The position numbers were made by a program, and so were the translations under genes. The notes beneath the pieces are model-generated. The model saw only the letters and a list, made by a program, of their open reading frames with translations, had not been told where the DNA came from and searched no databases. DNA of 64,000 nt from Epiperipatus broadwayi. Its lineage: Eukaryota > Onychophora > Udeonychophora > Euonychophora > Peripatidae. The stretch is taken from assembly GCA_028023455.1 (NCBI GenBank), contig JAQFVV010012416.1, positions 9,863,967-9,927,966 of the forward strand, in the 5' to 3' direction. Each line of letters opens with the position of its first letter. Positions within the stretch are counted from its first letter, which is position 1. This document shows, one piece after another, positions 12,131 to 23,900 of the stretch.

Positions 12131-12199
12131 TTAACTATTCTTCAGCTTCAGAAAATATGGCAAGAATTAGCTGATGAAAACAAGAAAGTCAAGTAATGA

Positions 12200-12800
12200 T
12201 CATTGGATTTTTTCAGAAAAAGAAAATGAAGATTGATAATCATGAATTAGAAGTTAACAATTTCAACTTATATGGTGTCAGATTATTAATGCAGCTGGAA
12301 ATATAATGAATGAAATTAATCATAGAATTAAATTTGGTGGAATGCTTTTGACAGAAGTAAATTTGGTACTAAAAGGAAATTTGTCTATGCATTTGAGAAA
12401 AAAAAAGATTTTTGATATATTTTAATAGATCTGTGGACTTAGACATTTAACCAATGAACAATGCAGATACTTCAAACCATTCAATGGTATATGGTAAAAT
12501 GTATGTTGGGAGTAACAAGAAGAAATTGAAAGCATAATACTTGGCTGAGAGAACAACTCTTTGACATCATTGAAAAGATTAAAAGACTGAAATGGGATTG
12601 GACTGGACATATTTCTAGAAGAGATGATAATTGATAGTTAAAGTTTTATCTAAGATTGTAAAAGATGTTGAAAAAGACCACATATAAGATGGATAGATGA
12701 AATAAGGAAGTTTGTTTGTGTAATGTGGAGAAGAAAAACTATGGATCAGAGAAACTGATTAAATTTGGAAAGACTTTTCATCCTGCAGTGTACTGACAGT
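12200..12800 (+). pseudogene. 3' tail of a LINE (RT C-terminal region)
   Basis: Broken frames spell the familiar end of a LINE ORF2: NEINHRIKFGGMLLTEVNLV near 12310-12370, then TWLREQL-like text, DIIEKIKRLKWDWTGHISRR near 12570-12625, and RPHIRWIDEIRKF near 12680-12715. The tail ends in GATGATGATG near 12807-12816. Similar tails occur at 29.1-29.6 kb (plus strand) and 17.8-18.3 kb (minus strand). It is a 5'-truncated dead copy, as is usual for target-primed integration. Confidence 0.7.
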
Positions 12801-14850
12801 GATTGAAAAGATGATGATGTTTGTCTTATACTTTATATACTTTAATGTCAGTAGACATTTGAAAGGATTGATTTATTTGACCAATTTGAAATTTAAACTG
12901 ACAATTCTAATAACTATATAGTGTATAGTTTTTACATATACAACTAAATAGTTTCTACAGATTAAATGCAGGATTCATATTTTTTCTGAAAATAAAATAA
13001 TTTTAAATGATATTATTTTAAAAAGAATTATTTAAAATCAAATATTTTTTGGCAATAAACATATTGTAAGTTAATAATTGTGCTATACATTCTATTAACA
13101 TTTCATTTTCCTCATTTTCGTAAACTTTCTCTATCCATAACTTATAACAGCATCTTCATTTGAATATTTAACTATCAAATCTGGCAACTGGTAATACAAT
13201 TTTTTTAAAATTACTTCTACATGGACTAAATGTCATTTTATTTGTAGTTATTGATTACATTCTATATGGAATTTTATGTATACATATATTTATAAAGTAT
13301 TTATATAGTCATGATTACATATCATTAAATTCTAAATAAATTTTCTAAATTTACAAAAAAAAAGGTCTAAATGCGTTAAAACGCAGATATTGGTGAAGCT
13401 AATTACTGATAATAAAATTAATGACTGTGCACTTTTGAGAAGTTTTGTCTTATGGAAAATGTGTGCGATGAATATTTAAATTTATGCAAAGTGAAGTAGA
13501 AAGTCCACTTTTAAAGCGTTCATACTTGTTTAATTGGAAATTTACATTTTCCTTATTATTAGAAAAAAAAACTAAATATATTTATAAAAAGCAAAATTTA
13601 ATTTTTTATTAAAAAATTAAGATAGTGATTAGTTGCTTAAAAACATTTGTTATTGGATATATCTCTTTATGAAATATTGATATATTTTTAAGAAATCACC
13701 ATTTTAAACACTTTTTTTTTTTTTATTAACACAGTCATTTGAAAGTCTTATCTATTGTTTTTACAACTTTTTTTTCTTTCATTACTTCACAACTTATTTG
13801 TCTTCATATGTCATGCTCTTTTTAATTTTACACCTGGGTCTCGCTTTATGCGAATTATTTTAATGCAATTTTGAAGTTATGTGATTCGTATTACTTCTTA
13901 ATATCTTTCATATTTCACTATATTTATTAGATATCAAGAAATTTAAATTATTAATAACTTATTTTGACTTGAAATTTTTTTTTTTTTCAAAAATATAACG
14001 TTATATTAGCAGTTAACGTGAATATGGCCTGAAACTGCATTTAGAATATTAGCTTCTATGTAATAACCTACTCATACTAATGAGTAAATAATAATAATAG
14101 ATTTATATTTACATATAAAAATATCACAATAAATAGTCAAAAATTTTAAACTTTTAAAATGTATTTTATAACAGAAATAAATAATTTTTTAGATTTTTAA
14201 AATAAATAATAACGAAGATTTTATTGATTTTATAAACTGAAAATAATCTTTCTAATGATAATCTATAATCTTTTTGTTTTGATTACAATCTCATTTTTTT
14301 AATATAGAAACAAAAAATCATTAACATAGCTCAAGACTGAAAGTGGTACTAGTTGTATGTCACATTTCCCAAATGAACACATATTTTCAAATAGTCAAAC
14401 AACCGCTAATGATTAAAATATGTATGAAAAAATGTACAATTAAATACTGTAGTTAATAAAAAAAGTAAAAAAAGTTTGTCTTGTATTTTTTTTTTCAAAT
14501 ATTTGAAATTTTTTATTAGTCATACTTTGTTTCCTTATTTTTTTAATGCAAATTTTAAAGTAATTTTTCCTTCTGTCTTTGCTTTTATGGGATTTCTGAA
14601 AATTACAACCCCCTATCCCCATTTTTCAAGGTAAGTTAAGTCTATTTTTGTGTGATTTCTTTTGTGGCGTTTTCTGAGGAACCTATCTACCACATAAAAT
14701 GAGACCCCTGCATATTTAACAGAAATAAAAATACGTATTTTTCCTACTGTTTGAATTTTTTTTTTTTTTTAAATATTCTAGATTATTTTCTTCATTAAAC
14801 ATCACATGATCCTTTTTTCCTATGCTTATGCAAACTGTTAAAACAGTTAC
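12801..14850. other. AT-rich intron, no recognisable feature
   Basis: I found no conserved coding or terminal-repeat signal. The 60-codon minus-strand frame at 14622-14440 is lysine/phenylalanine-rich low-complexity translation. Confidence 0.45.
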
Positions 14851-15165
14851 AAACTCTCCATAGTAGTGCCATGTAGTGGAAGCCATAATAATCAATGGAT
14901 GATGCAAGAAGATTTCTACATAAAATCCTTATCTCATGCTTACTCATTCAATATCTTCAGACTAGTTTCTAGCTTGTGGAGGGTTGCATTAGATGCTAAG
15001 ATCTAGATGCAGTGCTCTCAGATCTATAGCACCTTGCTGATGAAAGTCACAAGCTAGAAACTCATTTGGGGATATTGGATAAATAGGCACTAGATAAAGA
15101 TTTTATGCACAAACTTTCTTGTATCTATTGTTTACTATGGCTAGCACTGAATAGCACTATACTAT
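14851..15165. repeat. Family B repeat, head-to-head inverted dimer
   Basis: A plus-oriented head (14853-14975: CTCCATAGTAGTGCCAT, then CATAAAATCC, CTTACTCATTCAATATCTTC, AGACTAGTTTCTAGCTTGTG) is followed by an inverted copy (about 14985-15165: CACAAGCTAGAAACTCATTT, GGGGATATTGGAT, ATTTTATGCACAA). The inverted half carries CTGATGA (15037-15043), an AGTCACAAGCT hairpin and GAAA (15057-15060). The same arrangement recurs at 32.99-33.35 kb. Confidence 0.8.
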
Positions 15166-16189
15166 TTGACTGTGAATTTTTGTTCTACATGTTTTGTTGT
15201 CTCTGCTATATATAAAATTAAATCTTTTTTTTTTCTTGTTATATTCACGTTGTCTTTCTAACCAACTTCCCTAGATGTATCAGCTTCAAATATTTCTTTA
15301 TTACTACTATTATTTTATTAATCATTTCATTGTTAAGTATTTTGTTTCTACTCCCTTCATCTTTTGCTGTCATGTTTGTTTTAATTTTTTTTTAATAATT
15401 CAGTCTCTGCTTTCTCTCTTATTAACCAAGATTTTATCATAAGATAAAGCCTGGTTTTCAATTAGGGTTATTCGTTTTATATGAAAATGCATGCTCATTT
15501 CAAGGTACAACATAAGCAGCTGCTATATATCCAATTCATGACACTTTAGATTTAAATTTAACTTTTTTTAAATCCTTTACTTAGAATAATTTTTTATCTA
15601 ACAGAGGCTTACTTCAGTCTCCTTATTCTTTAGTTGAATATTACTAAAGTGTATCCAAATCTATAATCTTTTCAGGATGAGAACTCACAAACACACATGT
15701 TCTATTAATTCTAAATCTATACAGTTATGAACATGTAGGATGCATTTATAAACCTGATTTTGCATAAATCTAGGAAGTGATAAATTTAATCATATGATAA
15801 AAATAGAAGTTGTGAAAATCTTGTGTCCCTTTGTCAAACAACTGTTTTGACAAAAATGGAAGATTCTTTGTTTAGGTAAAGTTGGGTAAAACTGTGCAAA
15901 ATCAGATTTATTATTTAAGTAATGTCCATTTGAAAGTTTTAAAAGGGCTATTAGTCTACTTTCAGAAGATGTTATATTTGCCTATTTATTTAAACTCCTA
16001 TTAATATAAAAATCTCAATCTGTTAAAGTCCTGTGCCAGCTCTTAGACTAGAATGAAGGTAATCCATCTTTTACTTATAGAGGTTGCCTTGGCTCCAGAT
16101 AGAAGATTCATGGTTTACATAAGCTTGAGCTGTCATCAAATGCTTATACATATATAGTAAGCTTTTTTTTTTCTTTCTCTAAACTTAGT

Positions 16190-16564
16190 TCTCCATTTTA
16201 GCCTTCAGATGATTATATTTTGCTTATGCATAAAAAAATTTCCCAATATTAATACAATCAAAATTAAAATTGTTAATTCTACAAAATCTTTTATTAAGTT
16301 AACTCTCATTATTTACAAATGATATTATATCATTTACAAGTCCAAATCTTCTTATCTCTCATGCTATTTTTGTCATTATCTAATCAATATTTAATAACTT
16401 GTGTAAATATATATTAAATGAAATAGAAGACAGTCAACATTCCCTTCTTTGCCTTACATCTTTTTATTCCATCTTTCTCTGGTATAAAAAACAGCAACTT
16501 AATTTTCCAAATCTTATTAATGTCATCATGATTCTCAATCATTAACAATTCATTGCAAGATGAA
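16190..16564 (-). pseudogene. Fragment of LINE reverse transcriptase
   Basis: On the minus strand, from 16560 downwards, a broken frame reads ENHDDINKIWKIKLLFFIPE, then KKGMLTVFYFI, IYFTQVIKY-like text and LDNDKNSMRDKKIWTCK. This resembles the stretch around the RQGC-LSP-LFNIY-E box and the approach to the YADD box of LINE reverse transcriptases. No catalytic aspartates survive. To 15.2 kb the sequence has only vague LINE-like text. It lies next to the TIR element at 16617-17750. Confidence 0.45.
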
Positions 16565-16616
16565 GGTAGGTGCAAGTTTAGTTAGTTTCTCTAATGTATA
16601 GTTTTTTTCTCCTGAT

Positions 16617-17750
16617 CTTATAGCTAAAGATGTCATTTGATGGCGCCATTTTCATGCTAAAACTATAAAATATGAACATTCATGGGCCATTGATTTCAAT
16701 TACTTTGATGTGTTTTTTTTTGTAATGCGAAAATAAAAACAAAACAAAATCGTCTTTTTTAAATATTTTTTGTTAACGTATACAAATTAAATGATAATAA
16801 TAAATGTAAAATAAAATAAGCAAATTATAATTTGATTCGTGTTTTTTATTTTGCTTTATTAGAAAAATCAATTTTCTATCAGATATTTTTTTACTGGGGT
16901 TACGGCTTTTTTTGTTGTTGTTGTTTAAAAACTTTTTTACTCTTCGTTTTACCTTTACTTTTTTTTTTTTTACAGACAAACAGATATTACCAGTATTTTT
17001 TACTTCAAATAGAATGACAATAAAAATTAGAAGTTGTTAGGTTTAGGGTTAGTTTTAGGGTTAGGTTTGGAGTTAGTTTTAGGGTTAGTGGTCTGTTGTT
17101 TGTAATGCTAAAATAAAAAATATCAAAATTGTAACCGTAGTCAGAGAAAAGAAAGTAAAACTTTTTTAAACAACAACAAACACATGTAAATGTCTTTTTT
17201 ACTTATTAACCATGTTTATAATATTTGCTTTTTATGAAATGTACAAAAAATAGTGCATATTTGTACTTTTCTTACTGGATATTTTTGTGTTACCGCTCTT
17301 TTTTACTTCAAAAATATACACACGATAGAATCTTGTTTTTATCGATTGCGACTCACTAAAAACATATATCTTATCAACATTTTCCCAATTAAAACTTCAA
17401 TACAGTACATTGTAAAAAGTCTGATAATTATTACTTTACAAAATCTGAACATTTCAATACTTTAAAATAAAAAAAAATCCAATGAAAACAACATTTCCAT
17501 CCAATTAAAAGACACACACCCTCTCACCAAGCCATAACTATTTTATAAACTGTGTGAATTCGGAAAATGTATTTGCTGTGATGCAACATACATGGCGTAC
17601 TGTGATGCGACATAGCAGCCTGCATTCTGTAGCACAACAAAAAAGTTGTATTATAGAAAATGCGGGTTCGAATATGTCAGCCGTGGAAACGACAATTTTT
17701 TGTGTTTTAGCATGAAAATGGCGCCATCGAGTGGCATCTTTAGCTATAAG
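16617..17750. mobile_element. Non-autonomous TIR element with interstitial TTAGGG-like repeats
   Basis: Terminal inverted repeats of 47 bp bound the element: CTTATAGCTAAAGATGTCAT...ATGGCGCCATTTTCATGC at 16617-16663 and the inverse at 17704-17750, with about four mismatches. The interior is AT-rich and partly self-complementary (AACAACAACAAACA against GTTGTTGTTGTTT). It holds a TTTTAGGGTTAG-type array at 17040-17090 and, near the right end, GGGTTCGAAT on the plus strand. No transposase is encoded. The superfamily is unknown. Confidence 0.75.
17040..17091 (+). repeat. Interstitial telomere-like TTAGGG array
   Basis: About 52 bp of degenerate units such as GGTTTAGGGTTAGTTTTAGG. The units resemble TTAGGG telomere repeats interspersed with TTTTAGGG and TTTGGAG variants. 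This would suit an animal with TTAGGG telomeres rather than the insect TTAGG type, but is weak evidence alone. Confidence 0.6.
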
Positions 17751-17814
17751 ATGAGAACCAGGTAGGTACAAGTTTAGTTAGTTTTTCTAATGTATAATTT
17801 TTTTCTCTTGATCA

Positions 17815-18560
17815 CTGTAGCAAACTTCATTAAATTTTTCATCCAATTCTTAAATGATTTTATTCTATGATTTTTATAATCTCTTGGGATTCAATTTAAC
17901 ACTTTAGATATCCATCCATTAATCCACTTCTATTTCACTCTATTAATCCTTTTATTAATACCTGATATTTGTTTATTAGCTCTCACATTTGTTTTGTTTT
18001 CAATTTCCCCTAGCTACTACTAGCATACTTGATTATCTGACGTCTTTATATTATCTTTATACTATTAGCTGTACAAATCTAAGATTCATATATAAAAACT
18101 GGTGAAATATTTCACTTAAAAACTTTTTTTCTCAAACATATAGGCATATCTTTTAAAACTAAGTTGTATTTATCCAAAATACTTGATCCAAGATGAATTC
18201 TATGATTAATTTTATTCCATGGTATTAATGTTTATTAATATACAAATATAATAAATGTCTTTCCTTCTAATCTATATTTTTCAATATGTCTAATAAAGTA
18301 ACCCAATTTATTTTATCAAATGCTTTTTTAAATCAAAAAGATAAATGTTAAACTTTCCTCCTCTCTATACAACTATTAATAACAGTTTTCACATACTTCA
18401 GTTGCATTTCTTTCTCTTTAACATTTTTAAAATCAAAATTCCTCTTCTAGAGGAGCATGGCTAATCTGTTATAAATATATCTATTCAATATCTCAGCAAT
18501 ATCTTAACCTTATAGGACATTAAGATAAATGTTATAAAAATTTTGCATTTCATTGAATTA
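17815..18560 (-). pseudogene. Internally deleted LINE: RT start joined to 3' tail
   Basis: Minus-strand text from about 18420 downwards reads KEKEMQLKYVKTVIN, then FKKAFDKINWVTLLDILKN at about 18340-18280, the A box of a LINE reverse transcriptase with its conserved KAFD. It then jumps to HGIKLIIEFILDQVF (near 18230), which matches the later NEINHRI... segment of the tails at 12.3 and 29.2 kb. It ends with KWINGWISKVLN, IPRDYKNHRIKSFKNWMKN and LMKFATV near 17960-17825, corresponding to the KWxWxGH ... PRD ... RW ... KF tail. Most of the palm domain is missing, and stops are frequent. Confidence 0.6.
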
Positions 18561-18774
18561 TACCTTTATCTAAAGGAGTCATAAATATTGAAAAATATGT
18601 TTTGGGCACTAAACTGTAAAATATCATTTGTCAATAAACTCTTTCCTTTTTTAGTTTAAAATAACTTTCTTAGAATCTTGTGATTATTATGTTTTAATAG
18701 TTTCAGCTTGGTAAACTTGTACTTTGATAATCAATTTTATCTTGTAAATATCCAGAATACACTCAGATTAACCA

Positions 18775-19515
18775 ATTAGATGAAAGCAGCTATTTTACTG
18801 CCATCTAGTGTAAGCCAGAGTAATAAGTGATTACCAGATGCATATATATATATGTTGTCCTTAGTATTTGAATTTCCATTCTCAAACTTGTTTCCGGCTT
18901 TTGTTTTTATTAATGAGACCTAGGATTCAAAGTCAGAAAGAATGCATATATGCATTTAGCAACAATCTTTAACTCCACTTTTTCTATTAAACTTAAAACT
19001 TGAAATTCAAATCAGTCTAAAGTTCTGACACCCATGTCAATATGCTTGAACAGATATATAAATCTGAACGCAGTTTAGCAACTATATATCATTATCTTTA
19101 GTTCTTCATTAATTGCATAAATCTTATTTCTCTAGCAAGAAATGAAATGAAATATCACCAAAACACTCAGCATAACTAATTAAGCAAAACCAACTTAATT
19201 TTACTACTATCTAGTGAAAGCTTATATATGTTGCTGAATTGGACTCAGATTTATACAACTCTGTTCAAACAGATTGACTTGGGTTCAAAATCTTAGACTG
19301 ATTTGAATTATAAATTTTAAGTTTGAATGATAAAGTGGAGTTAATTGTTTGCTAAATGCGCATATGTTTGTTTGTTTTTTTTACTTTAAATCCCAGGTCT
19401 CATTGACAAAAACAAAAGCCATACAGTAGTATGATGATGGGAGTTCAAATATTAAGAATAGAAATTCTATATGCATCTGGTATTCACTGATTACTTTTAG
19501 CTTACGTTAGGTGGT
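18775..19515. repeat. Family D inverted dimer
   Basis: The left arm (about 18775-19100) and right arm (about 19195-19515) are inverted copies. Shared marks include CCAGATGCATATA against TATATGCATCTGG, ACTCCACTTT against AAAGTGGAGTT, and TCATTAATG/TTGACAAAAACAAAAGCC. The left end has CTGCCATCTAGTGTAAGCC, akin to the family B head (GTGCCATCTTGTGCTAAC), so B and D are probably related. Confidence 0.7.
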
Positions 19516-19566
19516 AATAGAAGTATAATAACTACTCTTTCTTATTGCATTGCCAAATGTATACAA

Positions 19567-19830
19567 CATAATATTAAATTGTCCAAGCACCTTACTACTG
19601 TTATTAATTTACCAGCCTTTTTTTATAATTTACAGTTTCGATTGCCCCAGCAACCTTCTTCAGAACTTTATATCTCCTAACCTCAATTGATTGTCACAGT
19701 TGAGGTTAGAAGATATAAAGTTCTGAAGAAGATTGCTGGGGCAATTGAAACTGTAAACTGTAAGAAAAGGGTGGTAAATAAAGCATTGTGTAACAGTAGT
19801 AAAGTGCTTGGATAATTTAGTATTATATAG
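19567..19830. repeat. Palindrome with 120-bp arms and 13-nt loop
   Basis: The left arm 19567-19686 and right arm 19700-19830 pair almost throughout; the innermost part CTAACCTCAA / TTGAGGTTAG is perfect and the loop is 19687-19699. The right arm contains TTCTGAAGAAG, an ATTGC-TGGG-GCAAT hairpin and GAAACTGTAAAC. This is the CTGAAGA - hairpin - GAAAC pattern also seen at 37.1 and 41.8 kb. Confidence 0.9.
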
Positions 19831-20087
19831 ATGGTAATAGAGTGGAGAACTGTTTTTGTTTTATCCTTCTCTGTATGATTCTTCTTCTTAATTAATATAG
19901 ATGAAAGATTAAGATTTTTATGATATAAATGGCTTCTACATTCTTCTTATCTTTCCAATGCTTCATCTTTGTTTAGCAATAATTTATGGTTTTTATTTTC
20001 AATCATTATTTCAAACTTGCAACCCTAGTTTTTATTCAAACTTTTTTATTCTATTACAATTTGAAATTCAAATATTTTCCTTTTATA

Positions 20088-20207
20088 CAGAGACTAAACT
20101 CTCTGTACAGTAGTGCACCAGTGCAAGCCAGAGTAATCAATGAATGCAAGAAGGTTTTTTGCATAAAATCCCTGTCTAGTGCCTACTCATTCAATATCCC
20201 CAGATGT
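20088..20207 (+). repeat. Family B head fragment
   Basis: CTGTACAGTAGTGCACCAGT, CAAGCCAGAGTAATCAATGA, GCATAAAATCCCTGTC and CCTACTCATTCAATATCCCC match the plus-oriented head seen at 14.85, 25.0 and 33.0 kb. The rest of the repeat is absent. Confidence 0.7.
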
Positions 20208-20289
20208 TTAGTGGTTTATTTTTCTTTTAGTTAGTCTTCTTACCATTATCTAATTCACATCTTATTTACTGCCTTCTATTACATATTTT

Positions 20290-20950
20290 TATCTTCTGCA
20301 TATTTATTTTTTATCTTCTCCCTAATATTTTGTTCATGCTCTTATTACAATCCATGGCTATTTTATTATGTTATTTCTTTCATGATTTGTTATTTGTATT
20401 ACAGCATATTTTAAATATTGTTTTAATTAATTTTACTTTTTATTTGTATTTATTTTATTAAGATTTTGATGTTTTTTAATATCCAATCAGTTTTGATATT
20501 ATTATATTTCATGCTTATTTTTAATTTATCAGTTATAATTTCTTTTTTGCTTTGAGCTTTTATTTTTATTTTGTTCTGAATGTGCACATAAATCCTGAAT
20601 ATTGTTCTAAATCTGCTTTGAATTGAAATATAATCTGATAGAAATCTATTTTAATCATATGGAGTTTTTTTATAAACATTTCTTTTGAGTATTTTAAAAC
20701 CATGAGATCATTACTACTATACAATTTTTTTTTTTTTTTTAAATTTATCAATTTTTTAATTCTCTCATTTCTTCTCTCCAATCCATAATCTCCCACAGTT
20801 TTATCATAGATTTCCATGTTGTATAACAGCACTGGAATTCCCCCATTAGCTTATATAATTATTTTTACATTTCAGTGATTTTTTAAAGGTTTCCTGCAAT
20901 TTTTTTGATTCATCATCATAACAATTACTATTTGGTATATATATATATTG
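20290..20950 (-). pseudogene. LINE endonuclease fragment
   Basis: The minus-strand frame 20832-20566 (88 codons) contains DKTVGDYGLERRNERIKKLI, then LYSSNDLMVLKYSKEMF. This is the VGxYGLGxRNERGxxLIxF ... LyI.NT.F block of LINE AP endonucleases that follows the GDFNAKVG box. The GDFN box itself is not seen, and frames break on both sides. It represents another dead copy of the endonuclease-bearing LINE found at 28.0-28.4 kb. Confidence 0.65.
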
Positions 20951-23900
20951 AATAACAACCAAACTTTCTCAAAGTCTTCAAATTATTATTTACTGAAATG
21001 CTATTTATAAGATTTTGATTCTGTTTTTGGACTAAAACAATACTCATACAATTGGTTTACTTTTACTTCTAGAATTTGTATATTTTTTTTATTTTCTTGT
21101 TAACCCTTTTGTATTCATTTCTGACAAATTAATTTGCCATCTTTTCTGGCTTGTACATAACTCTATTATTCTGTGTATAATTCTTATAATAAGTGGACTG
21201 TTTTAATCAATTTGGGAACTTATACATTCACTAGAGTAATATTTTTTTGATTGCTTTCTTTAATCACTTCAACTGTACCTTTAAGTCCTCCTCTATAATA
21301 ACAATCCAATGGCATTTTTGATTTTTATATATTCAAATATAAACTTAAAATAAATAACTAAAATAACAAAACAAAACATTATATTTGTGCTTACTGAGGA
21401 AAAAAAGCCAAAAGTAAAAAATGTAGAGAAGAAATAATTATTAAAATATATAAAAAGTTTCTTGCTAAAAATATATACAATAGTTTTAAATTATGTGGTT
21501 ACACACACACACCCATAATAATATAAAATTTATACAGAAATACCTTTGATTACTTAAAGTATAATTATTATCAACTGAACTTAGGCTGCAGAAAAAAAAA
21601 CAGATGTTATATTATTTTCCAGGAATTGTTTATATCAGTATTAGTAGATTATCTATTTATTATAGGATCTTTAAATTGATTTATAAAAATTGCCATTTTA
21701 TTCTTGTGTTATCTGAATTAAAAGTAAATTTAAAGCTACAATAGTTTTCACGATTAAAGGAAACTTACTGTGATATTAGACTGATTATATGTAGCATTTT
21801 TTTTAAAATATAGGTTACGGGTATTTGGTATTCATTTAATCTTCTTTTTTTTTTTTGAAACATCATAATTTACCTATGTATGATTTTTTAAAATTAGTCT
21901 TTTTGTATGTTTTTTTAATTTTATTTTAGGTATAGAATTTTTAGAATTACTAATTAATTTGTTTGCATTTGAAGGAATATAAAATAAAAGATTGTATTTT
22001 TCATGGAATATTTTTTTAGTAAACTTAAATTGAATATTATTTAGAAAGAGCATTGATGATATTCAGTTTTTATTAATTTTATTTTTATTGATTATTTATA
22101 CGTTTTATTATTAAATTTATATAATATATGTAGAATTTTTAGTCTAGTATATCCTATGGATTTCACTTCTTGTGGAGTTAGTTCAACTCTTTGCATCCTA
22201 TAACTTTTTCATTATGATGTATAAAATCATGACATCTGTTTCTATCCATATAATTTAAACTGATAATAATTACAATTTAAGTAATTGAAAACACGTCTAT
22301 ATAAGTTGTATATTATTACTGATACATATGCATACACTGTGTATAATGATAGGATTTTGTAATATCGATAATTCATGTAACAAAAAACTTCCAAGCACTG
22401 GATATATTAATGCAGTAGCCTCCAATATTAAAGTCATCCAAGTTGTAGGTGAAAAAATAAATGCATTTAAGTTAAATTGATATTAGATTAGAATAATGAT
22501 AATTATTAGAGTAAATATCAAATCAGATAAAATATAGCTTCATTCGAATTGGCTTGTATCAAAATTCACGTGACTGTGCTAATTTTTACTCATTTTAATA
22601 ATCTTAAAAACAATATTTTATGGTTTGTCTACAAGTTATTAAAATGTGTTGAAATTAATTCTTGAATTTAAATAAAAGCCAATTCAAATAAAGCTGCAAA
22701 AATATTTTGGCTAATTTAATATTTTTTCTATTAGTATCATTTATTGTCTTAAACTATTATCTATATAAGATTTTAAACAATAAACAAAAGCGGATTAATT
22801 TTTTATCTGGAACATGGATGACATTGATACTAGGGTTTGCATTAATATAGTTAATGCTTGAAATTATATTATCCCAGATGTTATATATATATACACACAC
22901 ACAATATATATAAATAATGTTTTTAGTGATATACTTTTTTGTTTTATTTATGCCACTTACAATAAGCTTTAAAAATCAATGATGTTTTTTGGTTAATACT
23001 GTTTTAGTAGTCTTCCATGATGCTGAGAAATTCCTACGATCGTGTTGCTTAAAATCTTCAAATATTTTTTATCCCCGGATATAAAAAAATTATCTGTAGA
23101 AGTGGGCAGCTGATATTTTGCAAAAAGTAATTACCTTTTCTCAAGGTTTAGATATTTTAAAGAACATTGGTGATAATTTCTAATAATAATAATAACTGAG
23201 TATAAAGTAAAGTTTTTCCATTAGTCATTTTGTTTTTAAATTTGACCAATTTTAATTGTCAAATATGTATTTGTTATTTTATTAGTAATATTGACCTATC
23301 CCAACTAGAGAAGATAAGTTTATGAACTGTTTTTTTTTTTTAAATCAGTATTATTGGTCAACCAACTTTAGTAAAACTATTGCTAGTGGATAAGAAGAGA
23401 GATAGAATAATGGTCAGATGGAATGCTGTGACTTTCTTCTCATTTGTTTAAACTGTCTGATCTTTTCAGAACTCAGTCAAACTCTTATAATATGCAAATC
23501 ATAATTTTCTAATCTAGATAGTTACAGTAATACACAGTACTATATATGTATACCCACAAAGAAAATGTTTAATTTTCAATAATTAACAAATACAAATCTT
23601 TATATGAAAATGAATATTTATAATGCATACTAATTAAATTGTAAGATGTAATATAAGTTTAATAATGGAGTTTTAAATTTGAACTGATTAAAAGCAAAAA
23701 AGAAAATTAACTTTATATTATTCAGCTTATTTCTATGACTGTACTGTCCCCCCCCCCCCAATTTACGGAATGATCTACAGAATTATCAGTTTAAAAATAC
23801 AGTCAATTAAAGATTATATATTTTCATAGCTTTATAAGTGGAAGGTAAACTTTGATAGTGTGATCAGCACAAGCTCCAATATAATGCTACTACATTTAAT

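Larger units (their letters stand above)
16565..17813. repeat. 53-bp direct repeats flanking a TIR element
   Basis: GGTAGGTGCAAGTTTAGTTA...CTCCTGATC at 16565-16617 recurs as GGTAGGTACAAGTTTAGTTA...CTCTTGATC at 17761-17813 with few differences. The right copy continues naturally from LINE 3' tail text on the minus strand; the left copy does not. Duplications of this length are not normal target-site duplications. Confidence 0.8.
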
